A stretch of DNA of 50,368 nucleotides from Methanoregula sp. (GCA_022711635.1 JAKLEQ010000001.1:33111-83478), one strand, 5' to 3'. Counted from the stretch's first letter, positions 15,456 through 25,569 are shown. Notes: a model not told the origin generated them from the sequence alone. Translations and numbers: made by a program.

Positions 15456-15782
15456 TTACCGCCGCACGACCCGTTCGATTCCGGCAAGGTAGTCCTTATT
15501 GACCCGCCCCTTCTTGGCGACGATGGATCCGGCACGGACCGTCCGCACGGTATCGGCCTGGACGAAACTTACGGAGAAGAGATCGAGCCCCCCGGCGACG
15601 AAATCATCAATGCTGATCGGGATGCAGCATGCCCCCGCCCGCTCGCTGCTCCGGACGGGGCAGCAGACAGGGTCGCCGGACTCAGCGAGTGCGATGACAA
15701 GCGCCGGCCGGAGTTTGGCACCCGTTTCGCCGGTAAACGGGAACGGGACGAGGATGACATCGCCGGGGAGGAAGGAGGACAT
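15456..15782 (-). CDS. MazF/PemK-family toxin-like protein, no adjacent antitoxin
   Basis: 108-aa protein of the MazF/PemK endoribonuclease family. The family start is clear: PGDVILVPFPF then KLRPALVIALAESG. The mid-domain strand pattern (CCIPISIDDFVAGGLDLFSV) and the C-terminal region (SIVAKKGRVNKDYLAGIERV) also fit. MazF enzymes cut mRNA and are normally paired with a small antitoxin upstream. No such gene is seen in the 183 bases between this start and the divergent lipoprotein gene. It may be a solitary toxin, a regulatory relative, or paired in trans. The start at 15782 matches the family, but no strong Shine-Dalgarno is present. Confidence 0.8.
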   Translation of the reverse strand: MSSFLPGDVILVPFPFTGETGAKLRPALVIALAESGDPVCCPVRSSERAGACCIPISIDDFVAGGLDLFSVSFVQADTVRTVRAGSIVAKKGRVNKDYLAGIERVVRR

Positions 15783-15965
15783 GGGTATCAGGATAACATG
15801 TTCACGTGAGAGCGGTCCGGAATTGTAAACTGGATATCTTTTGGCTGTCATCCCTCGTAAACCCGGCGGAAACTGCGAGAGGATGAGAGGGAACGTCCCG
15901 AACATGCCGGCTCGTGCAGGACTCCATGACATTCCCGACGGTTTTAAGAATGATCCCGCCGAAAA

Positions 15966-16544
15966 ATGATCCTCATGACGGGACAATTCCGGGCGATAAC
16001 CGTCCTTGTACTCCTGCTGGTCCTCGGTTCATGCATCGCCGGCTGCGCACAGCCCGGTGCCACGGTGCCGCAGACGACGGCTTCGCTGACAGCGGCTCCT
16101 GCAGCAGCCCCCGCGGCAACCGCGCCGGCTGCCGCAACGAAGGAATCGATGGTTGCATTTGTCGATGAGGCGGTTGCATTCGCACACGACCGCGGCAGGG
16201 GAGCAGCACTCGCGGAATTTTCCAACCCGAACGGCTCGTTTGTCCGCGGGGAACTCTACATCTATGCCTACGATTATGACGGCCTGACGCTTGCCCACCC
16301 GTTCAACCCGGAGAAGATCGGGGTGAACCGGCTGAACGAGACCGATGCGATGGGGACGCTTTTTATAACGAACCTGCGGGACGCAGCCCTCAACAAGAGC
16401 GGGTTCGTGACCTTTGCCTACATCAATCCTGCCCATAACCGGGCTGTTGAAGAGAAACTCGGGTATGTCCGGGACGTCGACGGAACGTGGTTCCTCGGAT
16501 CCGGCATCTACAACGGTACTCCCCTGTCCGCAGGGAAAGCGTGA
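15966..16544 (+). CDS. Lipoprotein with Cache-type sensor domain
   Basis: 192-aa exported protein. The signal peptide ends in a lipobox (LGSCIAGC), followed by an Ala/Pro/Thr-rich linker to about residue 58. The body (KESMVAFVDEAVAFAHDRG, then GELYIYAYDYDGLTLAHPFN, and DGTWFLGSGIYNG at the end) is typical of small single-Cache ligand-binding domains. With no cytoplasmic output domain it is probably a surface-bound binding or accessory protein. A TTTTAAGAA element about 20 bases before the ATG suggests an almost leaderless mRNA, so the second ATG at 15975 is an alternative start. Confidence 0.82.
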   Translation: MILMTGQFRAITVLVLLLVLGSCIAGCAQPGATVPQTTASLTAAPAAAPAATAPAAATKESMVAFVDEAVAFAHDRGRGAALAEFSNPNGSFVRGELYIYAYDYDGLTLAHPFNPEKIGVNRLNETDAMGTLFITNLRDAALNKSGFVTFAYINPAHNRAVEEKLGYVRDVDGTWFLGSGIYNGTPLSAGKA

Positions 16545-16547
16545 AAC

Positions 16548-16555
16548 TTTTTTTT
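16548..16555 (+). terminator. T8 run after the Cache lipoprotein gene
   Basis: A run of eight T residues follows the stop by four bases, between convergent genes. It fits archaeal T-run termination. Confidence 0.45.
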
Positions 16556-16576
16556 AAAACAGGCAGTTAAAAAGAA

Positions 16577-18046
16577 TTATTCAAAGAGCCGGTAGTTCGG
16601 CGCTTCATCGGTGATCAGGATGTTGTGCGGGTGGCTCTCTGCCATGCCGGCGTTCGTGATCCGGACGAATCGTGCCTTCTTGTGCATCTCGGGGATGGTC
16701 TTTGAACCCGTGTATCCCATCGAGGATTTGAGCCCGCCGACGAGCTGGTAGATGACTTCGCCGACCCTCCCGACATAGGGGGTGACCCCCTCGACGCCTT
16801 CGGGAACGAACTTTGTGCTTCCGATGCCCTTCTTCTGGAAGTACCGGTCGCTCGACTCGCCGCTGCTCATGACTCCCAGCGACCCCATGCCGCGGTACTG
16901 CTTGTACCGGCGGCCCTTGATCGAGATGACCTTTCCCGGAGCCTCGTCGGTGCCAGCGAACATGCTTCCCATCATCACCGCGTCTGCGCCGGCCGCGAGC
17001 GCCTTTGCGACATCGCCGGAGAACCGGACCCCCCCGTCGGCGATGACAGGGACAGAAGCCTCCACCGCCCGGTCCGCAACCTGGGCGACCGCGGTGATCT
17101 GCGGGACGCCGACCCCGGCAACGATTCGCGTGGTGCAGATGGAGCCCGGCCCGATCCCGACCTTGATGCCGTCAACGCCCGCCTTGAGCAGCGCATCCGC
17201 GGCAACGCTCGTTGCGACATTGCCGGCAATGATCTCCGCCTTCGCGCTCGCCTTGATCTCGCCGACCGCCTTGACGACATTCAGGTTGTGGCCGTGGGCG
17301 CTGTCGACCACGAGTGCATCCACGCCCCGTTCGTCAAGGAGCATGGCGCGTTCGTAGTCGAACGGGCCGACCGCCGCAGCGACCCTGAGGTTCCCGGTCT
17401 TGTCACGGCTCGCGTTCGGGTACTGGCGTTTCTCGAGGATATCCTGCATGGTGATAATCCCGACAAGTCTCCCCCGCTTGTCCACGACCGGCAGCCGCTC
17501 GACCTTGTTCGCGTACATGATGCCAAGGGCTTTCTCGGGCGTGATGTCTTCCTCGGTGGTGATCGGTTTTCTCGTCATGATCGCGGTGATCTTCTCGTCC
17601 CCGCGTTTCGAGCCGATCGCCCGGATGTCGCGCCGGCTGACGATGCCGATGATCTTTCCCTTGCCGATCACCGGCAGCCCGCCGATATGGTACTGGTTCA
17701 GCAGCCGGTCCGCTTCCGCGACGGTCGCCGTCTCCTCGACATACAGGACATCGCGCTCGATCAGCTCCTCTGCACGCTTGACCGCGTTCACTTCCTGCAG
17801 TTCGCGCTCGGGGGTCATGTTCCGGTGGATGACCCCGATGCCCCCCTCGCGGGCAAGCGCGATTGCCATCGCCGACTCGGTGACCGTATCCATCGCCGAG
17901 GAGACGAGCGGGATGTTGAGGAGGATCTTCTTCGAGAACTTCGTCCTGACGTCCGCCTCTGCCGGTTCGATTGCCGATGCTGCCGGTTCGAGCAGCACGT
18001 CGTCGAACGTGAGCGAGAGGGGCACATCCAGTTTCTTGACAAACAT
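16577..18046 (-). CDS. guaB: Inosine-5'-monophosphate dehydrogenase
   Basis: 489-aa enzyme oxidising IMP to XMP, the committed step to GTP. The TIM barrel starts with LTFDDVLLEP, is interrupted by a CBS pair (residues about 95-210, including ITGI-type strands and VERLPVVDKRGRLVGIITMQ), and resumes with DALVVDSAHGHN. The catalytic loop GIGPGSICTTR has Cys304. The C-terminal flap region YRGMGSLGVM is also present. The start at 18046 has GGTGATT directly upstream, an excellent match to the 16S 3' end. It follows mfnB by five bases and is its operon partner. Confidence 0.97.
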   Translation of the reverse strand: MFVKKLDVPLSLTFDDVLLEPAASAIEPAEADVRTKFSKKILLNIPLVSSAMDTVTESAMAIALAREGGIGVIHRNMTPERELQEVNAVKRAEELIERDVLYVEETATVAEADRLLNQYHIGGLPVIGKGKIIGIVSRRDIRAIGSKRGDEKITAIMTRKPITTEEDITPEKALGIMYANKVERLPVVDKRGRLVGIITMQDILEKRQYPNASRDKTGNLRVAAAVGPFDYERAMLLDERGVDALVVDSAHGHNLNVVKAVGEIKASAKAEIIAGNVATSVAADALLKAGVDGIKVGIGPGSICTTRIVAGVGVPQITAVAQVADRAVEASVPVIADGGVRFSGDVAKALAAGADAVMMGSMFAGTDEAPGKVISIKGRRYKQYRGMGSLGVMSSGESSDRYFQKKGIGSTKFVPEGVEGVTPYVGRVGEVIYQLVGGLKSSMGYTGSKTIPEMHKKARFVRITNAGMAESHPHNILITDEAPNYRLFE

Positions 18047-18051
18047 ACGAA

Positions 18052-18738
18052 TCACCGAATCCTTGCAAGTGCAGTCCGGATTAAGTCTTCCCGTATCGTT
18101 GCATTCCGGTCGCCGCCACAGACCATGCCCCGGACGCCGATGATGGCGGGATCGATCTTCTTGAGCCGGTCGAGGTCTTCAAACTTCAGGGACCCGGCAA
18201 TTGCGGTCTTGAGGCCGAGGTCCCGGTTGGTCGCGGTGAACACCGAGAGTTCATCGTCATTCATGAACTCGAACGTGCTCTTTCCGTCTTTTATCCCGGT
18301 ATCGACCATGGCGTAATCGGCGCCGAGCTCTGCGGCGAGCGGTGCCATGGCAACAGGAGCGATCGTCCCCATCCGGCGGTAATCCGAATACGCGGCGATG
18401 ACCACGCTTTTTTCAGGAAACTCGTCCTTGACCGCCCGGACTACGGCAGCGATCACGTCCCGCGCAGCATCCTCCCCGTCGAACGCAAGCCCGATCTTGA
18501 TGAAGTCAGCCCCGGCACACGCAGCCCCGTATGCCGCAAGGGATGCCCCGCCCGGCCTCGGGGGAAAGTCGCCGATCGCCGCACTCACCGGTTTTTTTGA
18601 AAACGACCGGATCTCGCGGATCACCCAGGGGAAGTTCGCACCGAGCGAGCCTTCCGCCGGTCGCTTCACGTCGATGATATCGGCGGCGACAGAGCATTTT
18701 GCCTCAGCGATAGAGCTGGGGCTGACCAACAATTGCAT
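18052..18738 (-). CDS. mfnB: (5-formylfuran-3-yl)methyl phosphate synthase (methanofuran pathway)
   Basis: 228-aa protein of the MfnB (DUF556) family, which condenses two glyceraldehyde-3-phosphate molecules to make the furan ring of methanofuran, a C1 carrier of methanogenesis. Diagnostic stretches are LLVSPSSIAEAKCSVAADII DVKRPAEGSLGA at the start, GADFIKIGLAF, and DYAMVDTGIKDGKSTFEFM. The length matches the family. It is the first gene of a leftward pair with guaB and is divergent from a HisA-like gene only 28 bases away. An AT-rich element there would give a nearly leaderless mRNA. Confidence 0.93.
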   Translation of the reverse strand: MQLLVSPSSIAEAKCSVAADIIDVKRPAEGSLGANFPWVIREIRSFSKKPVSAAIGDFPPRPGGASLAAYGAACAGADFIKIGLAFDGEDAARDVIAAVVRAVKDEFPEKSVVIAAYSDYRRMGTIAPVAMAPLAAELGADYAMVDTGIKDGKSTFEFMNDDELSVFTATNRDLGLKTAIAGSLKFEDLDRLKKIDPAIIGVRGMVCGGDRNATIREDLIRTALARIR

Positions 18739-18766
18739 ACACTTTAATGATCCTTTTTCTTAATAA

Positions 18767-19459
18767 GTGAATACGGTGGCTCTCGATCTCATTCTTGCGG
18801 CAGACTTAAGGAAGGGGCAGGTCGTCCATGGCATGTCCGGCAACCGCGAGGCATACCTGCCGCTGGACTGGGGGGCATCCGCAAGCACGGAGCCGGTGGC
18901 ATTTGTCCGGGCTATCCGGCCGAAGTTTCTCTACATCGCCGACCTTGACCGGATCGAGCGGACCGGCTCCCATGACGCCGCGATCCGCTCGTGCGCAGAG
19001 CTCGTGGAACGGTGCTACGTGGACCGGGGGATCCGGACGCCCGGTGAATACCTGAGCGGAAAGAACATCGTGAATGTTATCGGCACCGAGACTGCCGGCG
19101 ACGATCTCAGCCGGTACCACGCCGGTTTCCTGTCGCTGGATATCAAGAACGGAAAGGTGATCCCTTCCGGGAGGCGGCCGGTCGATATGCTGGTGGAAGC
19201 GGACCGGCTGGGATTTGACGGCTGCATTGTCCTGAGCCTTTCGGCGGTCGGAACCCGCAAGGGGATCGAAGCGGAAGACGTTCTCCGTTCACTGCGGTCT
19301 GCATATCCCGGCACGCTCATCTATGGCGGGGGGGTATCCACTCCGGGCGATCTCCTCCTGCTCGCGGCTGCAGGATTTGATGGTGCGATCATCGCGACAG
19401 CGGTCCATCAGGGGACCGTCCCGCTTGCATGGGTACGGGAGGGCCGGATATGCTGGTAA
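18767..19459 (+). CDS. HisA/HisF-related TIM-barrel protein
   Basis: 230-aa protein related to the ProFAR isomerase HisA (the COG1411-type archaeal group). Visible features are LILAADLRKGQVVHGMSGNR at the start, KFLYIADLDRIERTGS with the conserved Asp, VDRGIRTPGEY, and the phosphate-binding YGGGVSTPGDLLLLAAAGFD near the end. True HisA has a fuller set of catalytic residues, and this group is not part of a his operon, so the substrate is unknown. Divergence from mfnB hints at, but does not prove, a cofactor role. The GTG at 18767 is used; a second GTG at 18776 is possible. It overlaps tmk by ten bases. Confidence 0.82.
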   Translation: MNTVALDLILAADLRKGQVVHGMSGNREAYLPLDWGASASTEPVAFVRAIRPKFLYIADLDRIERTGSHDAAIRSCAELVERCYVDRGIRTPGEYLSGKNIVNVIGTETAGDDLSRYHAGFLSLDIKNGKVIPSGRRPVDMLVEADRLGFDGCIVLSLSAVGTRKGIEAEDVLRSLRSAYPGTLIYGGGVSTPGDLLLLAAAGFDGAIIATAVHQGTVPLAWVREGRICW

Positions 19460-20082
19460 CCCTGGAAGGTATCGACGGGACCGGCAAGAGCACGCTGGTT
19501 GCCGCGCTGGCAGAGCCGCTTGCGGACCTTGATCCGGTCTTTACGCGGGAGCCGGGGGCTACCTGGGTCGGAGAGGCCGTGCGCCGGGCAATCGCCGAGG
19601 AGACCGATCCGGTGACCGAGGCCCTCCTCTTTGCTGCAGACCATGCCGCCCACCTCGCCGCAGTCATCCGCCCCGCGCTGGATGCCGGAAAGCTCGTGAT
19701 CTCGGACCGGTACTCGGACAGCCGGTATGCGTACCAGCAGGTGACCCTTGACGGCATCGTTCCGGATCCGCTCTCCTGGCTCCGGGCACTGCACGACGGC
19801 TGGACCATCGTTCCCGACCGTACCTTTCTTTTCATGCTCCCTGTTGAGGAAGCACTTCTGCGGCTCCGGCAGAAGAACGGCCGGGAGCATTTCGAGCGGC
19901 GGGATGTCCTTGTAAAAGTCCAGGAGAATTACCTCCACCTTGCCCGGGCCGATCCCGCCCGGTTCGTCATCGTCGATGCCATGAAAGACCAGGAGGAGAT
20001 CTGCAGGTTTGTTGCCGGCGAGATCAGAACGTCCGTAGCTTCGAAACGAAGACGAATGAAACGACCGCGGCAAGATTATTAA
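19450..20082 (+). CDS. tmk: Thymidylate kinase
   Basis: 210-aa kinase making dTDP from dTMP. Walker A is LEGIDGTGKSTL at residues 5-16. FTREPGATWVGEAVRR carries the conserved REPG-type motif, and VISDRYSDSRYAYQ is the DR(Y/H) substrate motif. The lid region (RLRQKNGREHFERRD) follows. The start at 19450 overlaps the end of the HisA-like gene by ten bases, so the two are coupled. The tail is strongly basic (KRRRMKRPRQ). Confidence 0.95.
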   Translation: MLVTLEGIDGTGKSTLVAALAEPLADLDPVFTREPGATWVGEAVRRAIAEETDPVTEALLFAADHAAHLAAVIRPALDAGKLVISDRYSDSRYAYQQVTLDGIVPDPLSWLRALHDGWTIVPDRTFLFMLPVEEALLRLRQKNGREHFERRDVLVKVQENYLHLARADPARFVIVDAMKDQEEICRFVAGEIRTSVASKRRRMKRPRQDY

Positions 20083-20161
20083 AAAAACGGGCAGGCAATG
20101 ACAGCCGGGCCCTTATTTTTTAAAAGGGACGGACCAGGGCCCTGCCGGTTCACCGGGACGC

Positions 20162-21313
20162 TTATGCGGGAGGATTTTCCAAAGAACGGTACGCACCGTT
20201 CGGGACGAAGATGGAGAACCTGACCCCGCTCCCCGGCGTCCCGTTCTCGTGGATCCCGATATTGGTTATCGCAAGGATCTCCCGGGAGAGGAAGAGCCCA
20301 AGGCCGGTATGCTTCCCGAACCCCTTCCGGAACAGGTTCTTCTTGTCATCGGCTGCAATGCCGCACCCGTCGTCTTCGTACCGGATCGTCATGCCGTCCC
20401 CGTCCTTATGGGAGGAGATGGTGATGGAGCGAACCATCCCCCCGTGGCGCAGGGAATTTTCCATCAGGTTGTAGAAGACTTTCCCAATCAGCGGATCGGC
20501 AAAGATCTCAACAACAGGAAGCGTCACGTTCAGCGACACCCCTTCGAGCCGGAGGTGTCCTGCCGCTTCGCTGATGATGCCGGTAACCTCCCGCCATTCC
20601 GGTGCCCGGATCCCGATGTCCTGGTAGTACCGGGTGAACTCGATCTGCCGCTGGATGTCGGTGGTTATCTCCAGTTCCTTTTGTACATACTTTTTCAGCG
20701 TGGGGTTCCCGTCCGCCATCTCGTGCGAGAGTTCGAGGAACGAGTAGAGTGCGGTCAGCTTGTTCAGGACGTCGTGGCGGGTGATTGAGGAGAGCATGTT
20801 GAGCTTCCGGTTCGCGTGGAAGAGCGCCTCCTCCGCCCGCTTGCGTTCGGTGATGTCGAGGAGTGTGCCGATGAGGAGGTTCCCGTTGCCGGTCCCGCGG
20901 TTCCTCGCATGCCCGCGGGAAAGCACCGTCCGCACGCCGTCTTTCCGGACCAGACGGAGCTCCAGCTCGTAGCCGGTACCGGTCTCAAGGGTTTTTTTCA
21001 CGGCTCCATCGAGGAGTTCCCGGTCATCGGGGTGCACCCGGTCCCTGAGATCATCGAATGTACAGGAGTTCTGCACCCCGTCCATCCCGCAGATACGGAC
21101 CATCTCATCGGAGAGTGTTACCTGCCCTTCATCGGGATCAAACGTCCAGCTCCCGAGGTGGGCGATCTGCTGGGCATTTTTGAGTGCAGCCTCGTTCTCG
21201 CGTAACCGGTTCTCGAGGAAGGAGAGCTCCTCCACCATGGCGAGGAGTTCGTTCTTCTGTGCCATCAGCTGGGTGCTGGTGAAATCGAGGCCGGTGTCCG
21301 GAGGTTTCAGCAT
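20162..21313 (-). CDS. PAS-domain sensor histidine kinase
   Basis: 383-aa soluble histidine kinase with no membrane segment. An N-terminal helical segment (about 15-45) leads into one PAS/PAC unit (about 48-160, AHLGSWTFDPDEG ... LLIGTLLDITERKRAEEAL). The dimerisation helix carries the phosphoacceptor His180 (SSITRHDVLNKLTALYSFLE). The ATPase domain shows the N box (NLMENSLRHGG), G1 (YEDDGCGI) and G2 (GLGLFLSREI). This one-PAS type is abundant in Methanomicrobiales. No response regulator gene is adjacent, so it is an orphan kinase here. An A/T-rich promoter region lies at about 21395-21440. Confidence 0.92.
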   Translation of the reverse strand: MLKPPDTGLDFTSTQLMAQKNELLAMVEELSFLENRLRENEAALKNAQQIAHLGSWTFDPDEGQVTLSDEMVRICGMDGVQNSCTFDDLRDRVHPDDRELLDGAVKKTLETGTGYELELRLVRKDGVRTVLSRGHARNRGTGNGNLLIGTLLDITERKRAEEALFHANRKLNMLSSITRHDVLNKLTALYSFLELSHEMADGNPTLKKYVQKELEITTDIQRQIEFTRYYQDIGIRAPEWREVTGIISEAAGHLRLEGVSLNVTLPVVEIFADPLIGKVFYNLMENSLRHGGMVRSITISSHKDGDGMTIRYEDDGCGIAADDKKNLFRKGFGKHTGLGLFLSREILAITNIGIHENGTPGSGVRFSIFVPNGAYRSLENPPA

Positions 21314-21512
21314 GGTTTTCTGTATGACCCCTGAATCCTGGAGACCGGGCGGTCAGATATCGTGGTTTTTTATCCGGTTCAGGATATCTTTTTAATACGA
21401 AACAATTTGTTCTTTTTATATTTTTAAATATTTTTTCATAAATCCCTGAAGAGCAGAGTGTTCTCCCCCCTCACGGTTATCCAGGAAAAAACGGGAAAAA
21501 GTGCCCGGAGCA

Positions 21513-24107
21513 TCAGGGTTTCTGGATCGTAACGATGACGCCCCCGACCGAGAGGACGTCCACCTTTGCGCCTTCCTCCATGTAGGAATACTTCACGCCA
21601 AAGGCATTGTCGGGAACGGAAACTTCCGTCCCATCGAACCGGATGGTCTTTGGCGGGTTTTCGAGATCTTCCACCGGAAGTGCCTTCACGGCGTCCATGA
21701 ACGCCTGACCCTGTTTCCGGAACGTCTTGCCGATGACCGAACGGTTAAACTCGATGTCCGAAACGACGCGGACGAGCTGCGCGGTATCGGTGCGCCAGTG
21801 GACATCGGCGTTCATTGCCCGCGCTGCATCCCCCTCGTCGTTCTGCCCGTGCGGGGCGTAGACCGTGACCTTTCCGAGCGGGGCATTGAGAGCGAGCCCG
21901 TTGTCATGTTTGTACTTCCGGACCTCTGCAACGACCTTTGCAAGGACATCGCCCTCTGCGATTGCCTCTGCATCGTCAAAAGAAAAGCTGACCCACGGCT
22001 GCTTGTGCACGCTCTTTCCCGGCCGGAAGTACGAGTAGCACTCCTCGGCAAAGTACGGGGTGAACGGCGCGAGCATCCGGAGCAGCGCGTCATACGCGGT
22101 CGAAAGGGCCCGCACGGCACCCTTGCGGGAGTCGTCCTTTGCATACAGCCTCCCTTTGACGAGCTCGATGTAGTTGTCGGCAAGGATATCCCATGCGAAC
22201 TCCCGGATGGCACGCAGCGCGTCGTCGAAGAGGTACTTCTCCATCGCGTCGGTGACCGTTGCCTCCGTCTCCGAGAGTTTTGCGAGAAGCCAGCGGTCGG
22301 CGAGCGCAGTTGCCGGAACATTCTCGTCAACCCCTTCCTTCTCCAGCTGGATGAGCACGAACTTCGCGATGTTCCACATCTTGGTCTGGAACCGGGACGC
22401 GGCGATCACGTCGTTCCAGTTGAACATGATATCCGAACCGGTCGCTGCACCGGTCGCCGCCCACTGGCGAAGGGCGTCGGCGCCGTACTTGCTGAGGATC
22501 TCCTCGGGCATGATGATGTTGCCCCGGCTCTTGGACATCTTGAACCCGTCCTCGCCCAGTACCATCCCGTTGACCACGATCTGGTCCCACGGGCGCCTGC
22601 CGGTGAGGGCGACCGACCGGAGAATGGTGTAGAACGCCCAGGTCCGGATGATGTCGTGGCCCTGCGGGCGGATCTGGGCCGGGAAGATCTTCGGGGTCCC
22701 GCTGCCGTCCCAGCCGGTCACGTTCAGGACCGAGATGGAGGAGTCCATCCAGGTGTCGAGCACGTCCTCTTCCCCGGCAAATTCCGTGCCGCCGCATTTT
22801 TTGCAGGGATGCTTCGGTTTTGTGAGCGTGGGATCGACGGGGAGATCCTTCTCGTCGGGGACAACCATCTCCCCGCATTTCTTGCAGAACCAGACCGGGA
22901 TAGGCGTTGCAAAGATCCGCTGCCGGGAGATGCACCAGTCCCACTCCATCTGGGAGACCCAGTTCTCCATCCGGAGGAACATGTGCTCCGGGTACCACGC
23001 GATCTCCTTTGCTGCTTTTAAGATCTCATCCGGCTTGATCTTCACAAACCACTGGCGCTCCGAGAGGATCTCGATGGGGGTCTTGCACCGCCAGCAGGTG
23101 CCGACGCGCTGGGTCAGGTCTTCCTGCCGGCGCAGGATGTTCGCCGCCTTCATGTCGGCAAGGATGGCAGTACGGCACTCCTGGGCGTTCATCCCCTTGT
23201 ACCTGCCTGCGAGATCCGTCATTCTTCCCCGGCGGTCGATGGCGCGGCGCAGGTCGAGCTTGTGCTGTTTCCACCAGTGGACGTCCTGCTTGTCCCCGAA
23301 CGTACAGATCATGACCGCGCCGGACCCGAACTTCGGGTCGACCGCTTCGTCGCGGATGACGGGGACGCGGTGCCCGAAGATGGGGACCGTTAACGTCTTT
23401 CCCGCGAGCGCGTCATACCGCCGGTCGTCCGGGTGGGTTGCGACCGCGACGCAGGCTGCGAGGAGCTCCGGCCGGGTTGTCGCGATCTCGACGCCGTCGA
23501 AGTCGAAGTAGCTTAGCTTGGTCCCCCGCTCCTCGTACGCGACTTCGGCAAAGGCGATCGCCGTCTCACACCGGGTGCAGTAATTGACAGGGTGCTCGCT
23601 CTGGTAGATGTAGCCCTTTTGGAGCATCCGCAGGAACGAGAGCTGGGTCCTGCCGTAGTACTGCGGCATCATCGTGATGTACTCGTTGGACCAGTCCGTC
23701 GAGAACGCCATCCGCCGGAGCGTCAGCCGCATCTGGGCGATGTTTTTTACCGTGAGTTCCCGGCACATCCGGCGGAACTCCTCGCGGGAGACGTCGTTCT
23801 TGGTGATCTTGTTGAGTTCCTCGACCTTGACCTCGGTCGGGAGCCCGTGGCAGTCCCAGCCCTGCGGGAACATCACGTTGTAGCCCCGCATCCGCCGGTA
23901 GCGTGCGAAAAAGTCGATATAGCACCAGTTCAGCGCGTTGCCGATATGGAAATTGCCCGTGGGATACGGGGGAGGGGTGTCGATGACAAACGGCGGTTTC
24001 GTTGAATTCCGGTCAAAGAAATGGTCTTCATCCCGCCAGGTGCCCCGCCATTTCTCCTCGACGGTGGCAAACTCGTAATTTTTCGGAAGCGTATCAGCGA
24101 GTCCCAT
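21513..24107 (-). CDS. valS: Valyl-tRNA synthetase
   Basis: 864-aa class I synthetase charging tRNA-Val. The HIGH motif appears as [13 protein letters not shown] near residue 50, and the ATP-binding KMSKS as FKMSKSRGN near residue 530. The [12 protein letters not shown] segment and the CP1 editing domain ([19 protein letters not shown]) mark it as ValRS. Zinc-type cysteine pairs ([21 protein letters not shown]) are visible in the inserted region, as in archaeal members. The start at 24107 ([13 protein letters not shown]) was chosen because the family begins near PKNYE; the ten upstream residues from 24137 look unrelated. Confidence 0.96.
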   Translation of the reverse strand: MGLADTLPKNYEFATVEEKWRGTWRDEDHFFDRNSTKPPFVIDTPPPYPTGNFHIGNALNWCYIDFFARYRRMRGYNVMFPQGWDCHGLPTEVKVEELNKITKNDVSREEFRRMCRELTVKNIAQMRLTLRRMAFSTDWSNEYITMMPQYYGRTQLSFLRMLQKGYIYQSEHPVNYCTRCETAIAFAEVAYEERGTKLSYFDFDGVEIATTRPELLAACVAVATHPDDRRYDALAGKTLTVPIFGHRVPVIRDEAVDPKFGSGAVMICTFGDKQDVHWWKQHKLDLRRAIDRRGRMTDLAGRYKGMNAQECRTAILADMKAANILRRQEDLTQRVGTCWRCKTPIEILSERQWFVKIKPDEILKAAKEIAWYPEHMFLRMENWVSQMEWDWCISRQRIFATPIPVWFCKKCGEMVVPDEKDLPVDPTLTKPKHPCKKCGGTEFAGEEDVLDTWMDSSISVLNVTGWDGSGTPKIFPAQIRPQGHDIIRTWAFYTILRSVALTGRRPWDQIVVNGMVLGEDGFKMSKSRGNIIMPEEILSKYGADALRQWAATGAATGSDIMFNWNDVIAASRFQTKMWNIAKFVLIQLEKEGVDENVPATALADRWLLAKLSETEATVTDAMEKYLFDDALRAIREFAWDILADNYIELVKGRLYAKDDSRKGAVRALSTAYDALLRMLAPFTPYFAEECYSYFRPGKSVHKQPWVSFSFDDAEAIAEGDVLAKVVAEVRKYKHDNGLALNAPLGKVTVYAPHGQNDEGDAARAMNADVHWRTDTAQLVRVVSDIEFNRSVIGKTFRKQGQAFMDAVKALPVEDLENPPKTIRFDGTEVSVPDNAFGVKYSYMEEGAKVDVLSVGGVIVTIQKP

Positions 24108-24274
24108 TTGACCAACAGGTTGGATGCCGAATCTCATATAGTGATCGAAGATCTTCCGACAGGAGTGCGTGCCGGGACCGGGGTAAAGGGATGCAAAAGG
24201 GAGGGGAAGGATCGGTCCCGCGCATCGCCGCAGACCTCCGTCCCCGGCCGATTTACGGTAAAAAGCGGGGGAAC

Positions 24275-25507
24275 ATGTTCATGTACTCCGGATTCCCATA
24301 TTATGCGATGGAACGACGCCATGGATTGTTGTTCGCGGCCCTGCTCGCGTTCTTTACCGTCCTCATCGCCCCTCTCGTCCATCCCCCGTGGCTCATGGCG
24401 CTCGTCGTTATCTTCTATGCCCTGGTCCTTTTCCGGTTCTTCGGCACCAAGTACTTAACCTACGCTTTCGTCATCCTCTCCATCCTGTACGGGCTCTCGA
24501 TCCTCCCCGTCTTCTTCTTCTCCTGTACCCTTGCGATGCTGGTTGTGGGGGAGCTGGTCTTCGGCACCGGTGCTGACGACCTGAACACCTACCTCTACTA
24601 CGTGATCGCGACCGCGTGGGCGGCAACGCTCGTCATGGTCTACTACCACCTCCTCGTCCCGCTCACGATCATCTTCGGCATCATCGCCGCCATCCTCCTC
24701 AAGGTCATCCTCTTAAAGTTCGAGGATTCCATCGTCATCGAGGCGCTCGGGATCGCGATGACGATGTACCTGATCGACGAGCTGAACTATGTCGCGGATG
24801 TCCAGCTGATCGTGCTTGCACTGATCGTCGCCTCCGCGTTCGGGTACTTCGCGTACCGGTTCCGGACCGCCGACCTCTCCGGGCTCTTCTCGATCGCGCT
24901 CGTCGGCATCATCCTGCTCGTCTTTGCCGAGGCAAGCTGGATGCTGATCATGCTCACCTTTTTCATTATCGGTTCCCTCGCGACCAAGTACAAGTATGCC
25001 TACAAGAAGAGGCTCGGTATCGAGCAGGGACAGGGAGGTGCACGGGGGTACCGGAACGTCTTTGCCAACGGGATCGCCGCTTCGGCGGCAGCGGTCCTGT
25101 ACGGGGTCTTCGTGCGCCCGGAGTTTATCGTCATTTATGTCGGGTGCGTTGCAACGGCGGCGGCGGACACCCTCGCCTCCGAGATCGGGGTGACCGGGGG
25201 CACACCGTACCTTATCACGACCTTTAAAAAGGTTCCGGTCGGCACCAATGGCGGCGTCACGCTGACCGGGGAGGCCGTCGCGGTTGTCGGGGGGTTCGCC
25301 GTCAGTTTCGTCGCGCTCCTCCTGAACGTGATCACCCCGGAGATGGCGGCGATCTGCACGGTCACCGGGTTCATCGGCACCAATATCGACAGCCTTGTCG
25401 GGGCAACACTGGAGAACAAGGGGTATCTCGGCAACGCGGGGACCAACCTCATCGCAACCGTCACGGGCGGGATCGTCGCGCTCGGGCTCTACCTGCTGTT
25501 TACGTGA
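24275..25507 (+). CDS. DUF92-family integral membrane protein
   Basis: 410-aa polytopic membrane protein. The N-terminal half has several hydrophobic segments resembling phosphatidate/dolichol-kinase-type membrane enzymes. The C-terminal half (from about residue 245) carries the DUF92 signature: [47 protein letters not shown] and [15 protein letters not shown]. The plant DUF92 protein VTE6 is a phytyl-phosphate kinase, so a polyprenyl-lipid kinase role in archaeal lipid salvage is conceivable but is inference. The start is uncertain: ATG at 24275, 24281 or 24308 are all in frame, and none has a strong Shine-Dalgarno. It is divergent from valS. Confidence 0.82.
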   Translation: MFMYSGFPYYAMERRHGLLFAALLAFFTVLIAPLVHPPWLMALVVIFYALVLFRFFGTKYLTYAFVILSILYGLSILPVFFFSCTLAMLVVGELVFGTGADDLNTYLYYVIATAWAATLVMVYYHLLVPLTIIFGIIAAILLKVILLKFEDSIVIEALGIAMTMYLIDELNYVADVQLIVLALIVASAFGYFAYRFRTADLSGLFSIALVGIILLVFAEASWMLIMLTFFIIGSLATKYKYAYKKRLGIEQGQGGARGYRNVFANGIAASAAAVLYGVFVRPEFIVIYVGCVATAAADTLASEIGVTGGTPYLITTFKKVPVGTNGGVTLTGEAVAVVGGFAVSFVALLLNVITPEMAAICTVTGFIGTNIDSLVGATLENKGYLGNAGTNLIATVTGGIVALGLYLLFT

Positions 25508-25526
25508 ATCCCCGGCACCGGCTGCA

Positions 25527-25535
25527 TTTTTTTTT
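25527..25535 (+). terminator. T9 run after the DUF92 gene
   Basis: Nine consecutive T residues follow a GC-rich stretch (CCCCGGCACCGGCTG) about 20 bases after the stop, a good archaeal terminator. Confidence 0.5.
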
Positions 25536-25569
25536 AATCCCCGCACCCAAAAAACCGTGAAAAATGTAT

